A stretch of DNA of 64,000 nt, from positions 1,575,001 through 1,639,000 of the forward strand of contig NZ_CP036281.1 in the NCBI RefSeq assembly GCF_007750395.1, in the 5' to 3' direction. Origin of the DNA: Polystyrenella longa. GTDB lineage: Bacteria; Planctomycetota; Planctomycetia; Planctomycetales; Planctomycetaceae. Positions 1-9,013 of this stretch are shown here, piece by piece; position 1 is the first letter of the stretch; each line of letters begins with the position of its first letter. The notes under the pieces are model-generated. The model did no database searches. It had not been told where the DNA came from and saw nothing but the letters and a program-made list of their open reading frames with translations. Position numbers and translations under genes: made by a program.

Positions 1-778
1 ACTCGTCTTGCACTTCTACATCGAACACTTCTTGGTCGAAATGGTCCGAGAGGGCATCGGCGATTTGCTCATAGAGACGTTCGCCCACGGTGGAGGAATC
101 TTCGCCTTCTTCCGCTTCATAAGATTCTCTCAACAGGATCAGGTGAAGAGGAATGCTGTCCGCCATCGTAACGGAGAGTTGGACGGTGGTGGTCTTGCCT
201 TCAACTCGCCGAACTAGCTTCGTCAGATCTTCCACAAGAATCTGGTACCGGAACAGAACTCCTTCCACAATGACCCTTCCGTCTGTCCTGTCTAGGACGA
301 CTTGACCGTGATCTGCTCTTTTAATCCTATTCATAGAGAAGGTCAGTGCATTCTCAATATCGACGTGACGGATATGTATCCAACCGGGATGATCCTTTAA
401 TGCTCGATGACGCCCTCGAAGCAATACTGTTAAGCTGTTTTGTCTTATGTATTGACTGGCAACGAGAGAAGCGAACCCCGCCGCAAAAACAGTTCCGGAA
501 AGATACCATGGGTTTCCGAATCCGAAGTCGAAAAAGAAGGACACGATGGCATAAGGTACGGAGATGACGACAGCTAACAGTCCCAGGACGGCAAGTAAAG
601 TTGATAGAAGTTTGAGCCAGTTCATCAACCGCCGCGAGTTGCCAGTCGGCAGGCAATACGAAAAATCGGCGTCCCACGGATCACTGATTCTGGACTCATG
701 CATCCGTCGGAGGGACGCCACCATCGCGTCATACCTGAAGTCATTTTCGAATTGAGTGAGTGGAGTTTTGGAGGCCAT
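1..778 (-). CDS. Membrane protein of unknown function, 3' end outside window
   Basis: An open frame runs leftward from ATG at 776-778 to the window edge without a stop, giving at least 259 residues. About 50 polar N-terminal residues are followed by two hydrophobic segments near residues 55-80 and 88-108, then a soluble domain with an acidic end. In-frame ATG codons at 623-625 and 332-334 are alternative starts, but the upstream frame has sensible codon use and stays open, so the longest form is preferred. No strong ribosome-binding site precedes any of them. I do not recognise the family. It is divergent from the GntR regulator across a 237-nt gap. Only the C-terminus is missing. Confidence 0.6.
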   Translation of the reverse strand, partial: MASKTPLTQFENDFRYDAMVASLRRMHESRISDPWDADFSYCLPTGNSRRLMNWLKLLSTLLAVLGLLAVVISVPYAIVSFFFDFGFGNPWYLSGTVFAAGFASLVASQYIRQNSLTVLLRGRHRALKDHPGWIHIRHVDIENALTFSMNRIKRADHGQVVLDRTDGRVIVEGVLFRYQILVEDLTKLVRRVEGKTTTVQLSVTMADSIPLHLILLRESYEAEEGEDSSTVGERLYEQIADALSDHFDQEVFDVEVQDE

Positions 779-916
779 TACTCTTGTGCTTTTACGAGAT
801 GTTCAGGGCCCATTTATCCTACCCGGTTTTGTCCGAATGTACACAGGTTTTGTGATGGCTTTTTGGTCGTCGCTCCAGAGAATACCCCAATTTGCTCCTT
901 GTGTGTGCTAGTGTAG

Positions 917-928
917 ATTGTTAACAAT
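917..928. promoter_or_regulatory. Perfect palindrome, candidate GntR operator
   Basis: ATTGTTAACAAT is a perfect 12-bp palindrome 88 nt before the GntR-family gene and inside the divergent intergenic region. Its core TTGT-TA-ACAA fits the TNGTNNNACNA/TTGTNNACAA style of sites bound by FCD-type GntR regulators. Autoregulation, and control of the divergent membrane protein gene, is inference from position. Confidence 0.45.
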
Positions 929-1015
929 TTACGGGCGAGGTGTAATTCCTGGCTATCCCAGTCCCCGTTTTAGTGATGACTACCGACTCAAAAAATCTGT
1001 TAAGAAGCAATTGAT

Positions 1016-1633
1016 ATGGAACCACAACTCGTACGCGGGCTGGGCGAACAGATCGTCGAGCGACTGCGAGAAGACATTTACTCCGGGCGTATCGCCGAGG
1101 GAGAACGGTTGCGCGAGGTCGATCTTGCCGAACGGTTCTCCGTCAGTCGCGGCCCTATTCGCGATGCCTTGCGACAGTTGTCGTGGGAAGGGATTGTGCA
1201 TACCGACCGTAACAGAGGGGCTCAAGTGGCGGCCTCGGCTCCGAATGAAATTCAGGAATTGATCATTCCGCTCCGCCGCACGATTGAAGGTTACGCGGTC
1301 CGACTCTTTCTGGACGATTTAACCGACGCCGACTTTGATCGCTGGGACAACATTCTGGAAGAGATGCGGAAAGCTTGTCGTGCTCGCGATTTCGCAACGG
1401 CTTCCGAACAGGATATCGCCTTTCATCGCTTTCTGGTGGAACGGTCTAATTCGCCCGACCTGTTGGCGACCTGGTCGGTGATCGTTTCCCGCGTTCGTGG
1501 GCACTTTCGTGAGTCGCATCTTCGGTATACCGATCCGATGGACATTTACCGCGAGCACACTCCTTTGATTAACGCATTCAAATCGGGGGACTCCCAATTG
1601 TCTATCCAGTTGCTCGAAGCCCATATTCGATAA
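1016..1633 (+). CDS. GntR family transcriptional regulator, FCD (FadR-like) subfamily
   Basis: The 205-residue protein has an N-terminal winged-helix DNA-binding domain (about residues 8-72; the stretch with LREVDLAERFSVSRGPIRDA is typical GntR) and an all-helical effector-binding FCD domain (about 80-205). Such proteins are dimeric one-component regulators, usually repressors released by a small organic acid or sugar acid. It lies 96 nt upstream of a same-strand catabolic cluster containing an enolase-superfamily dehydratase, a deacylase and a symporter, which is the usual setting for FCD regulators. A palindrome at 917-928 may be its own operator. The effector cannot be read from sequence; an intermediate of the downstream pathway is a reasonable inference. 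Confidence 0.9.
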   Translation: MEPQLVRGLGEQIVERLREDIYSGRIAEGERLREVDLAERFSVSRGPIRDALRQLSWEGIVHTDRNRGAQVAASAPNEIQELIIPLRRTIEGYAVRLFLDDLTDADFDRWDNILEEMRKACRARDFATASEQDIAFHRFLVERSNSPDLLATWSVIVSRVRGHFRESHLRYTDPMDIYREHTPLINAFKSGDSQLSIQLLEAHIR

Positions 1634-1729
1634 ATGGCAATCAATTAATTTCGATCTTTGAATTGATCAAACTGAATAAATCACTGCTGAACCATCGCCT
1701 CATAAAAAGAAGAGGCGGGAGAGAACAGA

Positions 1730-4700
1730 ATGAAGTTCATTTCCATAATCAAACCGCTGCGACTGACGATGGCCACCCTGGTACTTCTGGGGATAGGGGC
1801 ATTGATGACCAATGTTTGTGCGGAAGAAAACGAAACCGAGGCTCCCGTTCTATCGGCCAAGCAGATCGAGTTCTTTGAAACAAGTATTCGTCCCATCCTG
1901 CAAAATCGATGTGTCGAATGTCATGGACCGAAGAAAACCCACGGGGCTCTTCGTCTCGATGGACATGCGGCGATTCTGGAAGGGGGAGACAGTGGACCGG
2001 CACTCGTTCCCTTTAAGCCCGAAGAAAGCCTCCTGATAGATGCTGTACGTCGCGAGTCATACGAGATGCCACCTGACGAAGAACTTCCATCCGCAGAAGT
2101 CGAACTTCTGACCGAGTGGATTAAACAGGGAGCCTACTGGCCCGCGACGGACAACGATGCTAGTCATACCGGTCCTGATTTTAAATCACACTGGTCGTTC
2201 CAACCGATCACCGATCCCGCTGTGCCCGAAGTTCAGAACAGTGACTGGCCTCAGAACGATATCGACCGATTTATCCTATCCAGTCTTGAAGAACATGAGT
2301 TGGAGCCTTCCACGCCTGCGGATTTGTCGACGGTGCTTCGGCGTTTGAAATGGGATCTGGTGGGGTTGCCTTTAGAGTTTGCTGAAGTCGAACGCTTTCG
2401 CCAAATGGAAGAAAATGGCGATTCACGCAAGTCCATTATCAATCAGTATCGAGATGAGTTACTTGCATCGCCACATTACGGAGAACGCTGGGGGCGGCAT
2501 TGGCTCGACCTGGCACGATATGCGGATACCAAAGGGTATGTCTTCTTCGAACGACCCACATTCCATAACGCGTTTACTTATCGTGATTATGTGATTCAGA
2601 GTTTCAATGAAGACAAACCTTACTGGCAGTTTGTGAAAGAACAGTTAGCGGCGGACCAGCTCGAAGACGCACCTTACGATGCGCAGGCGGCGCTCGGGTT
2701 TATCACCGTCGGCCCGCATTTCAAAAACGAAGTTCACGACATCATGGCCGACCGGATCGACGTGGTCACACGTGGATTCCTCGGGCTTACTGTGGGCTGT
2801 GCCCGTTGTCACGATCACAAATACGACCCAATTCCGATAGAAGACTACTATTCCTTCTATGGGATTTTCAGAAACTCGGTGGAACCACTGCATCTTCCGT
2901 TTCGTGCGGGAGAGCACATTCCGGAGAATCTGCAAGCTCAGGCAGACGAGATCAAACAGGCGGCGATCACGCTCGAAGAACATTACCTGACGCAATACCG
3001 CAAAGTCCTCGAAACGGGCCGCGAACGATTACGCGAGTACATGCAGGTCGCGCAATCACAACGCAGTGGTCCCGATACCACCAACTTCGATGTGATTGTC
3101 GATGGCGACGATCTCAGTCCGCAGTTACTGCTCATCTGGAAACAGTATCTGGAAGATACGGAGCAACAGCAGGATCCGGTATTTGTCCCCTGGCATCGTC
3201 TCGCCAGACTTACCACAGAAGAATTTCCGGAACAGGCATCGCATGTTCTGAACGAACTGGTTGAACAACAGAAGACGGAACCGGGCTCAACAAACCAACT
3301 GCTGTTGGATCGCCTGCAAGCGAGCCCGTTAACTGGCTTCGAAGCAGTCATTGATGTCTATATGCAAGTGCTGAATGAAGTCGGGGGGAAACCCGCTGAG
3401 CAACTGACGGCAGAAGAGCAAGCAGTGAATCAGATCATCGCCGGTGCGGATTCGCCCCTGCGGACCCCTTATCACGGGTTCAAGTTGCTGCGCCTCTTCC
3501 CGGATCGAAAATCGCAGGCAAAAGTCAACGAATTAAACAATGCGATGGATGCCGTGCGAGCGAAGGCTCCGACGGAGTTGGCCCAGATGCTCGTCGTGAA
3601 CGACGCAGAACAAATCATCGAACCGCGCGTTCTCAAACGAGGCAACGCGGCCATGCCAGGGGATATCGTTACTCGCCAGTACCTCCGGTTCTTCGGCGAT
3701 GTTTCGAATGCTCCTTTTAATTCGGGCAGTGGTCGTCGTGAACTGGCGGAAGCAATAGTCGCTACAAATAATCCACTAACTGCGCGTGTGATCGTGAACC
3801 GTGTCTGGCAACATCATTTCGGAGAAGGGCTCGTAAGGACTCCCAGCGACTTCGGTATGCAGAGTAGTCCGCCGACCCACCCCGAGTTGCTCGATCATCT
3901 TGCAACCTGGTTCGTGCGGGAAGGGGGATCGATCAAGAAATTGCACCGTTACATTCTTGCCTCCTCAACTTGGCAGCAGTCCTCCACAAGTCACGAAATG
4001 GGCGAACAGGTTGATCCCGAGAACAAACTGTTGTGGAGAATGAACCGCCGCCGGTTGGATTTTGAAACAATGCGAGATGCCTTACTGGCCGTTTCCGGTC
4101 GACTCGATCTGACGGTTGGTGGCCCTTCGGTTAACGGGATCATGGAAGAGAACAACAAACGCCGCACAATGTATACGCACATCAATCGGCAGGATCTCCC
4201 TTCAGTCATGCGGATGTTCGATTTTCCACCTCCCGATGTCAGCAGTGGCTCCCGGGATAAAACGACTGTTCCGGGACAGGCACTCTTCCTGATGAATCAT
4301 CCCCTGGTGCTCGCCAGCGCAGCGGGATTGTCAAACATGGCTACCAGTTCAGAGAACATGGAGGCGGGCGTTCACACTCTGTTTGAGAATATCCTGCATC
4401 GGAAACCGACCGCAGACGAAATAACCGACATGCAGGCATTCCTGAATAGCGAACTCCAGGAGCATGAACAACCTCTTGAAATCGTGAAGTCACCCTGGCA
4501 ATACGGTTACGGAGCCTATGACGAAGCGAACTCGCTTTTGACTTCGTTTACACCGTTACCGCATTGGACGGGAGATCAATTGCAGGGCGGCACTAATTTA
4601 CCTGATAGTAAATTGGGGTGGGTTTACCTCAATTCTACCGGCGGGCATCCGGGGAACAACCTGCAACATGTCGCGGTCGTCCGCTGGACGGCACCGAAAG

Positions 4701-5119
4701 CGATGACCGTTTCGATCAATGGATTATTCAAACATACCCTCACGCCCGGCGATGGCGTGCGGGGACGTATCCATGTCGGCGGAAAGCAGATCGCAGGGCC
4801 GTGGGTGATTCATCAATCGGAAGTCCGAACAGATGTGGAGACCGTATCTCTGAAAGAGGGCGAATCGCTCGACTTCGTCGTTGATATCCTGAAGGAACTG
4901 AACAACGATATGTTCGAGTGGTCCCCCGTCATTACGGAGATACCCGCTCAGCTGGCGGCGGTGGAAGGGGCTCAACCGAATGTCACAGAGAAACCGACCC
5001 CGACGACTTGGAACTATACTGAAGAGTTCCACGATCCCAATGGTCCGACACGTATCTCCCCTTGGCAAAGCCTGGCACAGATACTGTTGTTGTCCAACGA
5101 GTTTCAGTTCGTCGATTAA
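1730..5119 (+). CDS. Planctomycete PSCyt1/PSCyt2/PSD1 multidomain cytochrome-like protein
   Basis: The 1129-residue protein starts with a signal peptide (about 1-31) after a GGGAG ribosome-binding site. The PSCyt1 region carries a c-type heme motif CVECH at 61-65, and the DUF1549 (PSCyt2) region ends in a second CARCH motif near residue 357. The DUF1553 (PSD1) region starts near 663. The family-typical end LLLSNEFQFVD is separated from the main PSD1 block by an extra beta-rich segment of about 150-200 residues (about 905-1110), so this protein carries an inserted domain. These proteins are almost always paired with a DUF1501 protein, as here. Function is unproven; periplasmic electron transfer linked to breakdown of complex organics is the usual inference. 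Confidence 0.92.
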   Translation: MKFISIIKPLRLTMATLVLLGIGALMTNVCAEENETEAPVLSAKQIEFFETSIRPILQNRCVECHGPKKTHGALRLDGHAAILEGGDSGPALVPFKPEESLLIDAVRRESYEMPPDEELPSAEVELLTEWIKQGAYWPATDNDASHTGPDFKSHWSFQPITDPAVPEVQNSDWPQNDIDRFILSSLEEHELEPSTPADLSTVLRRLKWDLVGLPLEFAEVERFRQMEENGDSRKSIINQYRDELLASPHYGERWGRHWLDLARYADTKGYVFFERPTFHNAFTYRDYVIQSFNEDKPYWQFVKEQLAADQLEDAPYDAQAALGFITVGPHFKNEVHDIMADRIDVVTRGFLGLTVGCARCHDHKYDPIPIEDYYSFYGIFRNSVEPLHLPFRAGEHIPENLQAQADEIKQAAITLEEHYLTQYRKVLETGRERLREYMQVAQSQRSGPDTTNFDVIVDGDDLSPQLLLIWKQYLEDTEQQQDPVFVPWHRLARLTTEEFPEQASHVLNELVEQQKTEPGSTNQLLLDRLQASPLTGFEAVIDVYMQVLNEVGGKPAEQLTAEEQAVNQIIAGADSPLRTPYHGFKLLRLFPDRKSQAKVNELNNAMDAVRAKAPTELAQMLVVNDAEQIIEPRVLKRGNAAMPGDIVTRQYLRFFGDVSNAPFNSGSGRRELAEAIVATNNPLTARVIVNRVWQHHFGEGLVRTPSDFGMQSSPPTHPELLDHLATWFVREGGSIKKLHRYILASSTWQQSSTSHEMGEQVDPENKLLWRMNRRRLDFETMRDALLAVSGRLDLTVGGPSVNGIMEENNKRRTMYTHINRQDLPSVMRMFDFPPPDVSSGSRDKTTVPGQALFLMNHPLVLASAAGLSNMATSSENMEAGVHTLFENILHRKPTADEITDMQAFLNSELQEHEQPLEIVKSPWQYGYGAYDEANSLLTSFTPLPHWTGDQLQGGTNLPDSKLGWVYLNSTGGHPGNNLQHVAVVRWTAPKAMTVSINGLFKHTLTPGDGVRGRIHVGGKQIAGPWVIHQSEVRTDVETVSLKEGESLDFVVDILKELNNDMFEWSPVITEIPAQLAAVEGAQPNVTEKPTPTTWNYTEEFHDPNGPTRISPWQSLAQILLLSNEFQFVD

Positions 5120-5244
5120 CTGAGACAGTGACTTAATTGAGACAGAGTACGTCAGAACTCAGAGACCTTCGTCTCAAGGTTTTGAAAAACCTTTGAACTT
5201 CATTCAATTTCGACCTGGGTTTATTCCAGAAAATGGTGAGATGG

Positions 5245-6657
5245 ATGCATATCTTGAATGAGAATACCGACAACTGGAATCGTCGCGAAATGCTTACCCG
5301 CTGTGGGATGGGCATGGGGATGCTGGCATTGGCCGATCTTGCCCGTTCGGAAGCAGCCACAACCTCCAATACGGCAAGTCTCGCGACGGCACAGCACAAA
5401 CCACATCATGAGGCGACCGCAAAGCAGGTCGTTCACCTCTTTATGAATGGTGGTCCGTCTCATGTCGATACATTTGATCCTAAGCCACTGCTGACGCGAT
5501 TTCATGGCAAGCCTCTGCCGAACCCCGCCTTACCTACGGAGCGCAAAACGGGTGGAGCATTGGGTTCCCCTTTCAAATTCAAGAAGTATGGTCAATCCGG
5601 CACCGAGGTGAGCGAGCTGTTCTCTCAAACAGCAGAGCACGTCGATGACATGTGTGTCATCCGTTCAATGCACGCAGACATCCCCAACCATGAACCATCA
5701 CTCATGTTGATGAACTGTGGGGACAATACACTGCCGCGGCCCAGTTTTGGTTCCTGGGTCAATTACGGGTTAGGTTCGCTAAACGAGAATCTGCCAGGCT
5801 TCGTGGTTCTTTGTCCGAATGGGTTTCCCGTCGTTGGTCCCAAGAACTGGCGTTCGGCATTTCTTCCGGGGGCGTATCAGGGAACCCATATTGATACGAA
5901 ACAGACGCGGGTTTCATCACTGGTGGAGAATATCACCAATCCCCAGGAACCAGACCGACAGCGTAAACAGCTCGACTTATTACAGAGCATGAACTCCCGA
6001 CATTTGGATAACCGCGGCCACGATCCGAACCTGGAAGCCCGGATTCAATCGTATGAACTTGCCTATCGTATGCAGTTCGAAGCGTCCGATGTTTTTGACC
6101 TGAGTAAAGAGCCGAAATACATTCACGACATGTACGGTGATGGCCTGCAGGGGCGCCAGTTAATGATCACCCGCCGATTGCTCGAACGGGGAGTTCGATT
6201 CATTCAAGCCTGGCACAGTGGTGGACAGGAATGGGACAATCACAGCGGGATTGAACCGGCACTCCGGCGTCTGTGTGGCATGTGGGATCAACCGATCGCC
6301 GCTTTCCTGACTGACTTGAAACAACGGGGTATGCTCGACTCGACTCTCGTGCTATGGGGAGGCGAATTCGGAAGAACTCCTGTCGCTGAGCTCCCTAATC
6401 TGGATGGTCGCGATCACAATCATTACGGTTTCTCCACATGGCTTGCTGGGGGAGGAGTGAAAGGGGGCCACGTCCACGGGGCGACCGACGAAACCGGATT
6501 CGCCGCGCAGGATAATAAAGTCCACGTTCACGACCTTCACGCCACCATGCTTCATCTGCTTGGTCTCGATCACGAACGGTTAACTTACCGTTACGCAGGC
6601 CGCGATTTCCGTCTGACCGATGTTCATGGTCGTGTGGTCAAAGAGATTCTCGCCTGA
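5245..6657 (+). CDS. DUF1501 (sulfatase-like) Tat-exported protein, PSD1 partner
   Basis: A protein of about 470 residues of the DUF1501 family, which has a sulfatase/alkaline-phosphatase-like fold. The N-terminus carries a twin-arginine signal (NRREMLTRCGMGMGMLALA), so it is exported folded. Typical blocks follow: FMNGGPSHVDTFDPK, LVLWGGEFGRTP and GRDHNHYGFS, with Asp/His residues in the places of the metal ligands. The frame is also open from ATG at 5233; the ATG at 5245 has GGTGAG just upstream and gives a more usual Tat leader. It follows the PSD1 gene by 125 nt, the standard planctomycete gene pair. Substrate and whether it is catalytic are unknown. Confidence 0.9.
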   Translation: MHILNENTDNWNRREMLTRCGMGMGMLALADLARSEAATTSNTASLATAQHKPHHEATAKQVVHLFMNGGPSHVDTFDPKPLLTRFHGKPLPNPALPTERKTGGALGSPFKFKKYGQSGTEVSELFSQTAEHVDDMCVIRSMHADIPNHEPSLMLMNCGDNTLPRPSFGSWVNYGLGSLNENLPGFVVLCPNGFPVVGPKNWRSAFLPGAYQGTHIDTKQTRVSSLVENITNPQEPDRQRKQLDLLQSMNSRHLDNRGHDPNLEARIQSYELAYRMQFEASDVFDLSKEPKYIHDMYGDGLQGRQLMITRRLLERGVRFIQAWHSGGQEWDNHSGIEPALRRLCGMWDQPIAAFLTDLKQRGMLDSTLVLWGGEFGRTPVAELPNLDGRDHNHYGFSTWLAGGGVKGGHVHGATDETGFAAQDNKVHVHDLHATMLHLLGLDHERLTYRYAGRDFRLTDVHGRVVKEILA

Positions 6658-6737
6658 TCTAAAATTGGTCGACAATATTTGTCTAAATCAGTTATCCATT
6701 TAACCCTTCCAGTCTTATCCACGCTTCAGGTTCATTC

Positions 6738-7856
6738 ATGAAAATCGAACAAGTTGTCTGTCAGATTCTCCGCTCCAAGTCCGTGACTAATAAAACAGCC
6801 AGTTGTCAGGATTCCGTTCTCGTTCGTGTTCGTACCGACACCGGATTAGAAGGGATCGGAGAAGCTGATTCCTCTCCCGAAGTCGTCAAAGCGATTATCG
6901 ATGCCCCTTATTCCCACAACGTCGCTTGTGGGCTGCGGGAACTCCTCATCGGCGAGAATCCACTGGAGACCGAACGGCTCTGGCAGAAGATGCATCGCCA
7001 CACGCTCTACTTTGGCCGGACCTCCGTGACGATCACGGCAATGAGTGCGATCGATATGGCTCTGTGGGACTTGAAAGGAAAACATTACGGCGAACCGATT
7101 CACCGCTTGCTGGGTGGAAAGCATCACGACAATTTCCGTGCCTACGCCTCGATTCTGTTTGGTAAAGATGGCCAGGAAACACGTGAAATCGGTCAACGCT
7201 GGGTTGATAAAGGGTACACGGCAGTCAAATTCGGTTGGGAACCAATGGGGCAATCGGAGCAACTCGACATTGAACTGGTTGCAGGGGCTCGCGAAGGTAT
7301 GGGCGATGCGACGTTGTTGATCGACGCCGGTTGCGTATGGGACGCACGAACCGCGTTACGCCGGGCGAACGCCTTCGCTGATTACAATATCGAATGGCTC
7401 GAAGAACCACTGCATCCGCACGACGTTGAAGGATACAAATGGCTGCGAGATCGTTCACCGGTCCCGATTGCGGCGGGTGAAGAAGAGTGTGGTCGTGAGT
7501 CATTCCGACCCTTGATCGACAACCGGGCCTTGGATGTTTATCAAGTCGATCTTGCTCGTAACGGATTCACTGATGCGTCTTACATCAAACAGCGTGTGCA
7601 GGAAATTGGTGCCCGTGTTTGCAATCATTGTTATACCAGTCCGCTGACCGTAGCCGCCAGTTTGCACTGGTTAAGTACGTGTAAGGATGCGTTCATCTTC
7701 GAGGACTGCGTGGAAGACGAACCGATTCGTAACGAATTGACCCTCGAAAAAGTTCAGGCAGAGGATGGCTGGATTACCGTTCCCGATCGTCCCGGTCTGG
7801 GAGTAACTCTCAACGAAGACTTCGTTGCTGACCTGATCGTGGCAGAATCGAAATAA
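6738..7856 (+). CDS. Mandelate racemase/muconate lactonizing enzyme family dehydratase
   Basis: The 372-residue protein belongs to the enolase superfamily, with the N-terminal capping domain (about 1-125) followed by the barrel. Metal ligands fit the family: Asp196 in LLIDAG, Glu222 in WLEEP and Glu248-250 in AGEEE. A general base His297 lies in CNHCYTS with partner Asp271, as in the mandelate racemase subgroup. Lys164 is present in AVKFGW, but the second residue of the usual KxK pair is Gly, so the Lys-side base is atypical. Expected chemistry is proton abstraction alpha to a carboxylate, most often dehydration of a sugar acid. The exact substrate cannot be named. It sits between the DUF1501 gene and a deacylase gene. 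Confidence 0.88.
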   Translation: MKIEQVVCQILRSKSVTNKTASCQDSVLVRVRTDTGLEGIGEADSSPEVVKAIIDAPYSHNVACGLRELLIGENPLETERLWQKMHRHTLYFGRTSVTITAMSAIDMALWDLKGKHYGEPIHRLLGGKHHDNFRAYASILFGKDGQETREIGQRWVDKGYTAVKFGWEPMGQSEQLDIELVAGAREGMGDATLLIDAGCVWDARTALRRANAFADYNIEWLEEPLHPHDVEGYKWLRDRSPVPIAAGEEECGRESFRPLIDNRALDVYQVDLARNGFTDASYIKQRVQEIGARVCNHCYTSPLTVAASLHWLSTCKDAFIFEDCVEDEPIRNELTLEKVQAEDGWITVPDRPGLGVTLNEDFVADLIVAESK

Positions 7857-7903
7857 CTCGGTACCTCCGCCTACTTCCCCTCCAACTTTCTTCCATCGAA
7901 AAT

Positions 7904-8941
7904 ATGAACATGAGCAAATCGCCTATCCGGTCCAGTATTGATTATGAACAACAGGGCAAACAGTGGGGTACGTTATCCGTTCCCTATTCCTATAATTTAA
8001 GCGGTTGGTCACAACTGCAAATCCCGATCGCGCAGATCGCCAACGGAGAAGGGCCGACAGTTCTGTTGATGGCAGGGAACCACGGGGATGAATACCCGGG
8101 ACAAATTGCCATCATGCGATTGATGCGGGAGTTAAATGTGGAACAAATCAACGGTCGCGTGATCATGATCCCCATTCTGAACGTACCCGCATCGAAAGCC
8201 TCCACACGACTTTCCCCCGTAGATGGGAAAAACCTGAACCGCTGCTTTCCTGGAGACCCGGTTGGAACGCTCACCGAGGTCATCGCCCATTACCTGACAA
8301 CAGAACTTTTCCCGCAAGCCGATGTTGTCATCGACTTACACACTGGCGGGCGGGGTGTTTACTTCTATCCCTGTGCCCATATGCATCTGGTCGATGATCT
8401 TGAACAACGTCAGAAGATGGCTCGAGGAGCGATGGCCTACAATACTGACTTCGCCTTTCTTTATGCCGATATCGCCGGTACAGGGCTGTTACCGGTCGAA
8501 GCCGAAAGTCAGGGCAAGGTCGTTATCACGACGGAGCTGGGGGGAGGCGAAGTGACTTCACAACCGTTGCATCAACTCTCTCAATCTGGCTTGCGAAACG
8601 TGCTCGTCCATCTCGGACTGGTTGAAGGGGAAGTGCAGACCCGAGAAAGCCTGGGCCTCGCCCCGACTCGCTGGATCGAAGCTCTGGATGCAAAGGATTA
8701 TCTGTTCTCTCCCGAGTCGGGCCTTTATGAGAGCCTGGTCGATGTTGGACAGGATGTTGCCGCGGGCCAGCCGCTTGGTGCACTTCATTTCCCGGAACGT
8801 CCCGATCGCGAACCGACTATCATCGAAGCGCATTCGGACGGTATTCTGATTGCTCATCGCGGTCCGACTGTGACTAATCAGGGGGATATCCTGGTCTGCC
8901 TCGCACACAATGTATCTCCTGATGTCTTGAAAACCTTCTGA
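7904..8941 (+). CDS. Succinylglutamate desuccinylase/aspartoacylase (M14-like) family zinc deacylase
   Basis: The 345-residue protein matches the AstE/AspA group. The first zinc motif is NHGDE (His60, Glu63), the third ligand is the His of DLHTGG near residue 146, and NRCFPG is the conserved substrate-binding turn. The C-terminal beta domain (about 245-345) is typical of the DoeB-like branch, which removes N-acyl groups from amino acids. The start may be ATG 7904 or ATG 7910. It follows the dehydratase by 47 nt and precedes a symporter, so it probably acts on an imported acylated compound. That link is inference from gene order only. Confidence 0.85.
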   Translation: MNMSKSPIRSSIDYEQQGKQWGTLSVPYSYNLSGWSQLQIPIAQIANGEGPTVLLMAGNHGDEYPGQIAIMRLMRELNVEQINGRVIMIPILNVPASKASTRLSPVDGKNLNRCFPGDPVGTLTEVIAHYLTTELFPQADVVIDLHTGGRGVYFYPCAHMHLVDDLEQRQKMARGAMAYNTDFAFLYADIAGTGLLPVEAESQGKVVITTELGGGEVTSQPLHQLSQSGLRNVLVHLGLVEGEVQTRESLGLAPTRWIEALDAKDYLFSPESGLYESLVDVGQDVAAGQPLGALHFPERPDREPTIIEAHSDGILIAHRGPTVTNQGDILVCLAHNVSPDVLKTF

Positions 8942-9013
8942 TCGAACTTCCGCCGACGCTCGTTGGCATTCATTCCCTCTGCTCTCACCGTTCCTCTTAC
9001 GGAAGACCAATAA

